Below are positions 7,333 to 11,790 of a DNA stretch of 11,790 nt, in pieces. Numbering within the stretch: the first letter of the stretch is position 1; the number at the start of each line of letters is the position of its first letter. The position numbers and the translations under genes were made by a program. The notes beneath the pieces were generated by a model. That model worked only from the letters and a program-made list of their open reading frames with translations, did no database searches and was not told where the DNA came from. Origin of the DNA: Gammaproteobacteria bacterium (GTDB lineage: Bacteria > Pseudomonadota > Gammaproteobacteria > Comchoanobacterales > Comchoanobacteraceae). Location: assembly GCA_030829925.1 (NCBI GenBank), contig JAURNZ010000056.1:1-11790 (forward strand), read 5' to 3'.

Positions 7333-7509
7333 TTATGAATTTGATCGACCAATAGCAGTTGATTCAGCACCAGGTTTTAGATAGTCAGCATTCTGCTTTA
7401 GTGCACCTTCAACAAATCCATTGACGTTACCCCCCAATGAGCGTGTTATTTCTACACAAGCCTCGCGTTGCGCTGCGACATCTTCTATTTTAATTCTATT
7501 TAAACTCAT
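7333..7509 (-). CDS. Unrecognised 58-aa protein in the icmR position (candidate IcmR functional equivalent)
   Basis: The ATG at 7509-7507 opens a 58-codon frame ending with TAA at 7335-7333. The protein begins MSLNRIKIEDVAAQREACVE, has a middle segment rich in Gly and Asn (LGGNVNGFVEGALKQ), and ends GAESTAIGRSNS. It is hydrophilic, with no signal or membrane segment, and looks like one or two short helices with a flexible tail. An in-frame TAA five codons upstream rules out a longer ATG form. GAG lies 6 nt before the ATG as a modest ribosome site. It is the first gene after a promoter-like A+T-rich gap and ends 9 nt before icmQ. I recognise no family. The slot is where Legionella species and Coxiella encode IcmR or unrelated proteins (FIR group) that bind IcmQ, but those I know of are roughly twice this size. 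The functional suggestion rests on position alone. Confidence 0.6.
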   Translation of the reverse strand: MSLNRIKIEDVAAQREACVEITRSLGGNVNGFVEGALKQNADYLKPGAESTAIGRSNS

Positions 7510-7525
7510 AATAAACTCTACTTAT

Positions 7526-7545
7526 ATATATATTATAATATATAT
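7526..7545. repeat. 20-bp perfect A+T palindrome over the -10 region
   Basis: Positions 7526-7545 form a perfect palindrome centred on TTATAA (7533-7538), made of alternating A and T on both sides. It covers both candidate -10 hexamers of the promoter that would serve the 58-aa ORF and icmQ. It could be a melting-prone promoter core, a binding site for a symmetric regulator, or simply low-complexity sequence. Nothing distinguishes these from the sequence alone. A separate 12-bp palindrome, TTATAATTATAA, lies at 7621-7632. Confidence 0.5.
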
Positions 7546-7565
7546 TTATTAAAAAAACCTTACAA
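7537..7565 (-). promoter_or_regulatory. Candidate sigma-70-type promoter for the 58-aa ORF and icmQ
   Basis: On the minus strand TTGTAA (7565-7560) and TATATT (7542-7537) are separated by exactly 17 nt, matching the consensus at 4 of 6 and 5 of 6 bases. An overlapping perfect TATAAT at 7537-7532 is 22 nt from the same -35. Transcription would begin around 7525-7530, about 20 nt before the ATG at 7509. The whole 7510-7651 gap is almost entirely A and T, so other hexamers could be proposed. The case for a promoter here is mainly that a new, differently functioning gene set starts after the yej operon. Confidence 0.4.
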
Positions 7566-7571
7566 GTTTTT
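7551..7571 (-). terminator. Weak terminator-like hairpin after yejA
   Basis: The minus strand reads AAAAACTT-GTA-AGGTTTTT followed by two more T. The 8-bp stem contains one G-C pair and one G-U wobble, has a 3-nt loop and a U-rich tail. It resembles the A-tract/U-tract terminators of A+T-rich genomes but is low in GC and lies about 80 nt after the yejA stop. The same bases supply the candidate -35 of the next promoter. I saw no better intrinsic terminator between yejA and the icm genes. Confidence 0.3.
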
Positions 7572-7651
7572 GTTTTTAATATGTTTGCAATAACACATTA
7601 AATACATGAATTAATTATTATTATAATTATAAAAACATACGAATCGGTTAT

Positions 7652-9415
7652 TTATTGCTTAGACCACCAAGCATCGATACCAATATCATAGGGTGGTTGA
7701 ACACTTGGCATAGAAAATTTATCCCAATAAGCAACCCTATAAGAACCAATGTACCACTGAGGAATTAAATAATACTCCCACATCAACACTCTGTCGAGCG
7801 CATGAATATTCTGAATCATTTCTGCCCTATCTTTTGACTGAATAATATTCGCGATAAGCTTATCTACGACAGGGTTTTTAATACCTGAAAGATTTTGGCT
7901 TCCTTTAACTGTGGCGCTGGATGAATGCCAATAATCCCTTAGCTCATTCCCGGGGGTTAAAGAAACAACATACGTATGAATAGTCATATCGTAATCAAAC
8001 TGTCTTAACCGGTCTGCGAACTGAGACGGGTCAACTAATCTAATATCCATATTAATGCCAAGCTGCTTTAAATTTTGCTTAAATGGCAACAAAACACGCT
8101 CAAAGGCCGGCATAACAATTAGAATCTCAAAATCTAATGGCTGCCGTGTCAGCTTATGCACCCTTCTACCATTTGATATTACCCATCCAGCCTTTGTTAA
8201 TTGTTTATCGGCTTTTATTAATCTAACCCTAAACTCTTGTTCATTTCGCGGGTACGAGCGGGCCAACGGAGTCTGAAAAAAATCATCCGATAATTGGGCA
8301 CCGAGCCCATTAAAAATTTCCTTTTCTGCATTAGATAACGTTTGCGGCGCAGCTAACTCACTGTTATTAAAATAGCTGTAACTTTTTTGATACTGAGAAT
8401 AAAATAGATTTTTATTGGTCCAATCAAAATCAAATGCTTTTGAAATTGCCTCACGTACAGCCCTATCTTTAAAAAGATGTCGTCTGGTATTGAAAACAAA
8501 GCCTTGCATACCCTGAGGCTGCCGATTAATCATTCGATTCTTTATAATCTTATTTGGCTGAACCAGCTCTTCTGGATAGCCTGTTGCCCAGAGCTTTGAT
8601 GAAAACTCATTACGAATATCATATTCATGAGACTTAAATGCTTCAAAAGCAACTGTATCATTCATATAATAATCCCAACGCATGATATCGAAGTTATATA
8701 AACCTTTTTTTGTTGGGTGATCTTTTGCCCAATAATTATCATTTCGAGTATATTGGATAAATTTTCCAGGTTGATAAGTACTAATGGTATAAGGGCCGCT
8801 GCCCAGAGGGATCAGAAATTGACTCGTTTCAAACTTTTTACCAGACCAAAAAGCTTTAGAAAAAACTGGCAATTGCCCAAGAATCTGTGGCAATTCACTA
8901 TTTTGATCTGTCTTGAAATAGAACTTGACTCGGTCTTCCCCATCCATCTCAACATAACTGACATCATGATAATAATGTTGCAGTGTTGGGTCACCATATT
9001 TCATCAAAAGATTGAACGTAAATGCAACATCAGATGACTTAATGGGCGTACCATTGCTAAATTTTGCATCTGGATTAAGTATAAATGTCACTGTCTTTTT
9101 ATCATCTGATACATCAATACACTTAGCTACTAAACCATACATGGCATTAGGCTCATCACTAGAACCCACCATAAGCGTATCATACATAAGACCAAGGCCT
9201 GCAGCAGGGGTACCTTTTGAAACAAATTGGTTAAATGAATCAAATGTACCAATATTGTGCTGAACTAGTTTCCCACCCTTAGGAGCATTAGGGTTTGCAT
9301 AAGAAAAATGAGTGAACGACTCATTATATTTTGGCAAACCATATGTCGAGATAGCACTCTTACAATCTGCGAAAACAAGGGGTATGCCTATGAGTATCAG
9401 TAAAATTTTTTTCAT
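7652..9415 (-). CDS. yejA: YejA-like periplasmic binding protein of a peptide/microcin C type ABC importer
   Basis: I choose the ATG at 9415 because it gives a clean Sec signal peptide, MKKILLILIGIPLVFA, cleaved before DCKSA. The longer frame starts with TTG at 9451 and would put a Cys-containing extension in front. The resulting 587 residues compare with about 600 for E. coli YejA. It belongs to the family 5 extracellular solute-binding proteins. Recognisable YejA features are the early YGLPKYNESFTHFSYANPNA motif followed by PKGGKL, GTFDSFNQFVSKGTPAAGLG, YDTLMVGSSDEPNAMYGLVA, FTFNLLMKYGDPTLQHYY and a C-terminal LIPQWYIGSYRVAYWDKF. The protein binds oligopeptide-like ligands in the periplasm and passes them to the YejB-YejE permease. 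It is the last gene of its operon, 10 nt after yejF, whereas E. coli has yejA first. No damage to the frame is seen. Confidence 0.9.
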   Translation of the reverse strand: MKKILLILIGIPLVFADCKSAISTYGLPKYNESFTHFSYANPNAPKGGKLVQHNIGTFDSFNQFVSKGTPAAGLGLMYDTLMVGSSDEPNAMYGLVAKCIDVSDDKKTVTFILNPDAKFSNGTPIKSSDVAFTFNLLMKYGDPTLQHYYHDVSYVEMDGEDRVKFYFKTDQNSELPQILGQLPVFSKAFWSGKKFETSQFLIPLGSGPYTISTYQPGKFIQYTRNDNYWAKDHPTKKGLYNFDIMRWDYYMNDTVAFEAFKSHEYDIRNEFSSKLWATGYPEELVQPNKIIKNRMINRQPQGMQGFVFNTRRHLFKDRAVREAISKAFDFDWTNKNLFYSQYQKSYSYFNNSELAAPQTLSNAEKEIFNGLGAQLSDDFFQTPLARSYPRNEQEFRVRLIKADKQLTKAGWVISNGRRVHKLTRQPLDFEILIVMPAFERVLLPFKQNLKQLGINMDIRLVDPSQFADRLRQFDYDMTIHTYVVSLTPGNELRDYWHSSSATVKGSQNLSGIKNPVVDKLIANIIQSKDRAEMIQNIHALDRVLMWEYYLIPQWYIGSYRVAYWDKFSMPSVQPPYDIGIDAWWSKQ

Positions 9416-9425
9416 ACAAAACATT

Positions 9426-11009
9426 TTATATAAGAATATCACCATCCACAAGCGCCAAGTTTGCCTGGATCAATTTTTTGGTATAGGCATGTTTTGGGGA
9501 CAACAGTAGCTCTTCCACATTGTTTTTTTCTATAATTTTTCCATGACTCATGACCATTACTCGATGACATAATGCTTGAATAACTCTCAAATCATGGGTT
9601 ATCACAATAAAAGTTAATTTTTTTTCAGCCTGAAGATTAATTAATAGTGTAAGCACTTGTTCACGAATGCTTTGATCCAAGGCTGAAGTTGGTTCATCGA
9701 GAATCAACAATTTAGGCTTCATTATAATGGCACGCGCAATTGCAATGCGTTGCCTTTGACCACCAGAGAATTCATTTGGATATCTAAATCGATCTTTTGG
9801 ATTTAAATTAACATCACACATAGCCTGTTCAACAGCCTCAACCCAAGACACTGAATGTCTTTTAAACCTAGTTAGTATGCCCTCACCAATAATATCTCCA
9901 ACATTCAGTCTTGGCGGCAAACTTGAGAAAGGATCCTGAAAAACCATTTGCATGTTTGGCCTAAGTTGACGCAACATCTTTTTACCTAATTTAAACCAAG
10001 AACTCCCAAGAAAGAAAACCTCGCCCTTTGCAGGCATCAATCGACATAAAGCCATTGCTAGCGTTGTTTTGCCACTACCACTTTCTCCAATAATTCCCAT
10101 AGATTCGCCATTCAAAACATCAAATCGAATATTTTGTATAATGGCTCGTTGTTGTTTTTGCCAAAAATGCCCCTGTGATATATCCACACCAAGTCTTTCA
10201 ACATGCAAACATTTGTCCGCGACCGACTCAAAGTTAACAGGCGCTGCACGATAAGGCTTTATTAAGGTGCAGAAATATTCTGTGGGAGGTTTTTTAAAAA
10301 AATCATCTGTGTTACCGTATGCATCCACACAACCATTTTTCATGACCAATATGTCATCACACAAGTGCTTAACAATAGGAAGATCATGGGTGATTAATAT
10401 GAGCCCCATATTCATCTCTTGCTGTAGCTTTTTTAAAAGTTTTAAAATCTGCACCTGTACCATAACATCAAGTGCTGTTGTTGGCTCATCAGCTATGAGT
10501 AGTTTTGGCTGATTTGCAATTGCCATTGCAATCATAACCCTTTGACGCTGTCCACCACTTAGCTGATGGGGGTATGATTTTAAAATATGTTTAGCACGGC
10601 TTAACTCGACCTGTTCTAATAAATGATTTATTTCAACAGACCAATTGGCATTAGGACGATGTACCAATATAGCCTCTTTAATCTGCTTCTCAATGGTATG
10701 CAATGGATTAAGGGCGCTTAAGGGCTCTTGGAAGACCATTGCAATTTCATTTCCTCGAAGATTACACCATGATTTAGAGGACATAGAAACTATGTTTTGT
10801 TCGCAAAAATTCATTGATTTTGCTTTTGCAGTGATGCCAGCAGGCAATAGCCCCATTAAAGATAAAGCTGTTAAAGATTTACCACTGCCACTTTCACCAA
10901 CAATAGCTAAGCTAGCAGAAAGTGCAACCTCAAAGCTCACATCGCTAACTAACTGGTTTCTCTTCCCACATTTGTCATGATAAATGCTTAGTTCTTCAAT
11001 TTTAATCAT
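9426..11009 (-). CDS. yejF: YejF-like fused double ABC ATPase
   Basis: This 527-residue protein has two complete nucleotide-binding domains in one chain, as in E. coli YejF (about 529). Domain 1: Walker A GESGSGKS 38-45, Q-loop Q94 in MVFQEPLSALNP, signature LSGGQRQ 150-156, Walker B LLIADEP 170-176, switch His208 in ITHD. Domain 2: Walker A GESGSGKT 308-315, Q358 in MVFQDPFSSL, signature FSGGQRQ 414-420, Walker B LLILDEP 434-440, His472. The oligopeptide-type tail after domain 1 (PPTEYFCTLI, about 241-250) is present, while the second domain ends shortly after HAYTKKLIQ. All catalytic residues are present, so both sites should hydrolyse ATP. It powers import of peptides through YejB-YejE on the cytoplasmic face. 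The ATG overlaps the yejE stop by 4 nt; yejA follows after 10 nt. The related DppD-DppF pair is encoded separately, so the fusion favours Yej. Confidence 0.95.
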   Translation of the reverse strand: MIKIEELSIYHDKCGKRNQLVSDVSFEVALSASLAIVGESGSGKSLTALSLMGLLPAGITAKAKSMNFCEQNIVSMSSKSWCNLRGNEIAMVFQEPLSALNPLHTIEKQIKEAILVHRPNANWSVEINHLLEQVELSRAKHILKSYPHQLSGGQRQRVMIAMAIANQPKLLIADEPTTALDVMVQVQILKLLKKLQQEMNMGLILITHDLPIVKHLCDDILVMKNGCVDAYGNTDDFFKKPPTEYFCTLIKPYRAAPVNFESVADKCLHVERLGVDISQGHFWQKQQRAIIQNIRFDVLNGESMGIIGESGSGKTTLAMALCRLMPAKGEVFFLGSSWFKLGKKMLRQLRPNMQMVFQDPFSSLPPRLNVGDIIGEGILTRFKRHSVSWVEAVEQAMCDVNLNPKDRFRYPNEFSGGQRQRIAIARAIIMKPKLLILDEPTSALDQSIREQVLTLLINLQAEKKLTFIVITHDLRVIQALCHRVMVMSHGKIIEKNNVEELLLSPKHAYTKKLIQANLALVDGDILI

Positions 11010-11790
11010 GACCTATCTAGCCTTGGGTCCATGGCATCTCTCAATCCCTCACCAACAAATATTAAAATACTTAACAACATAGACATTGTTAGAAAAACAC
11101 TCATCCCGATCCATGGCGCATGAAGATTATCTTTGGCTTGCGCTAATAAAAGACCTAGTGACGGCGATCCAATGGGCATACCAAAACCAAGAAAGTCTAA
11201 AGAACTAAGTGCAACAATATTTTCTGTTAACAAAAAAGGGAGCATCGTCATGGTCGTTACAAGTGCATTTGGCAGAATATATTTAAAAATGATTCGTTTA
11301 TGGCTTATGCCCATAATTTGTGCACCTTTCACATAATCAAGGTTTCTTTCTCTTAAAAATTCTGCACGTACACGACCGACCAAAGCTGGCCATGCAAATA
11401 GCATCATCACAAATAACAAGGTCCAAAAAGAGGGTGCAATTAAACTCGCTAAAATCATAATTATGTATAAAGAAGGCAAACCCGACCATACCTCTAAAAA
11501 CCTTTGACCAAATAGATCAAATCGTCCGCCGAAGTAACCTTGACAAGCACCAATCGAAACACCTATCACAGATGATATAATTGTCAGTACAAAACCAAAC
11601 CACAATGAAATTCTCATGCCATAAATGATATTAGCCAAGACATCTCGGCCTTGATCATCTGTTCCTAGCAAGTTTTGCATTGTCGGCTCAGAAGGCGCAG
11701 GCGACCGCAAGTCAAAATTATGCGTATCATAACTAAAACGAACCGGGGGCCAAATAGCCCAACCGCCCTCTTTTTTTATTACTTTTTTAA
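11006..11790 (-). CDS. yejE: YejE-like inner-membrane permease, 5' end outside window
   Basis: The frame is open from the stop at 11006 to the right edge, giving 260 visible residues, against about 341 in E. coli YejE. About 80 N-terminal residues, with the first membrane helix, should therefore lie beyond 11790. A TTG at 11710 could be taken for a start, but the upstream codons read GGWAIWPPVRFSYDTHNF, which matches the YejE periplasmic region, so the true start is further out. Next comes PSEPTMQNLLGTDDQGRDV, characteristic of DppC/OppC/YejE permeases, then several membrane helices. The cytoplasmic EAA loop is GAQIMGISHKRIIFKYILPN, followed by the final helices and the typical end GLRDAMDPRLDRS. 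With YejB it forms the transport channel, energised by YejF. It overlaps yejF by 4 nt. yejB is probably just outside the window. Confidence 0.93.
   Translation of the reverse strand, partial: KKVIKKEGGWAIWPPVRFSYDTHNFDLRSPAPSEPTMQNLLGTDDQGRDVLANIIYGMRISLWFGFVLTIISSVIGVSIGACQGYFGGRFDLFGQRFLEVWSGLPSLYIIMILASLIAPSFWTLLFVMMLFAWPALVGRVRAEFLRERNLDYVKGAQIMGISHKRIIFKYILPNALVTTMTMLPFLLTENIVALSSLDFLGFGMPIGSPSLGLLLAQAKDNLHAPWIGMSVFLTMSMLLSILIFVGEGLRDAMDPRLDRS

Noticed and set aside
8812..8997. 61-codon minus-strand frame inside yejA
   Set aside because: It overlaps yejA in another frame of the same strand; yejA is intact across this stretch, so it is not a frameshifted piece.
8717..9037. 106-codon plus-strand frame
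   Set aside because: It is antisense to the well-conserved yejA frame and has no recognisable domain.
9416..9451. TTG start for yejA at 9451
   Set aside because: It would add 12 residues before a standard signal peptide and overlap yejF; the ATG at 9415 gives a normal Sec signal.
10645..10980. 111-codon plus-strand frame
   Set aside because: It is antisense to the first ATPase domain of YejF, where all nucleotide-binding motifs are conserved in the minus frame.
11006..11710. A complete 234-residue permease starting at TTG 11710
   Set aside because: The frame continues to the window edge and the upstream residues match the YejE periplasmic region, so the gene is cut by the window rather than short.
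1..11790. tRNA, rRNA, CRISPR arrays, insertion sequences or plus-strand genes
   Set aside because: No cloverleaf-like segment, spaced direct repeats, transposase motifs or terminal inverted repeats were seen, and every convincing reading frame is on the minus strand.

Overview
This window is part of a type IVB (Dot/Icm) secretion system locus joined to a Yej-type peptide ABC transporter operon. All supported genes lie on the minus strand, so transcription runs from high to low coordinates. The genes are A+T rich (about 60% A+T in the coding line I counted), and the gap before the icm cluster is far richer. Dot/Icm genes in icmQ-P-O-N-(L-like)-L-K-E order are typical of Legionella, Coxiella, Rickettsiella and related host-associated Gammaproteobacteria. 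The full-length DotI-like gene in the icmM/dotJ slot looks more like Coxiella-type clusters than Legionella. I cannot name a genus from the sequence.

Layout in transcription order. Positions 11790-7652 carry yejE (5' end outside the window), yejF and yejA: the inner-membrane permease, the fused double ATPase and the periplasmic binding protein of an oligopeptide/microcin C type importer. They are packed with a 4-nt overlap and a 10-nt gap. Positions 7651-7510 are an extremely A+T-rich gap with a weak terminator-like hairpin, a plausible promoter and a 20-bp palindrome. Next come a 58-codon ORF (7509-7333) in the position where other Dot/Icm clusters keep icmR or its non-homologous functional equivalents, and then icmQ (7323-6736). 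A 135-nt gap with an extended -10 promoter candidate precedes icmP/dotM, icmO/dotL, icmN/dotK, a dotI paralogue, icmL/dotI, icmK/dotH and the start of icmE/dotG, which runs off the left edge.

How the genes fit together. DotL (ATPase) and DotM form the core of the coupling complex that receives effectors at the inner membrane. DotI and its paralogue form an inner-membrane/periplasmic complex. DotH, DotK and DotG belong to the envelope-spanning core. IcmQ is a membrane-active protein normally restrained by IcmR-type partners. From icmP onward the genes touch or overlap, or carry Shine-Dalgarno sequences inside the preceding gene, so they look like one translationally coupled operon.

The points most worth following up are the 58-aa ORF as a possible minimal IcmR equivalent, the full-length DotI paralogue in place of short DotJ, the DotK signal peptide without a lipobox, the absence of icmT/icmS from their usual place next to icmQ, and the yejE-yejF-yejA gene order.
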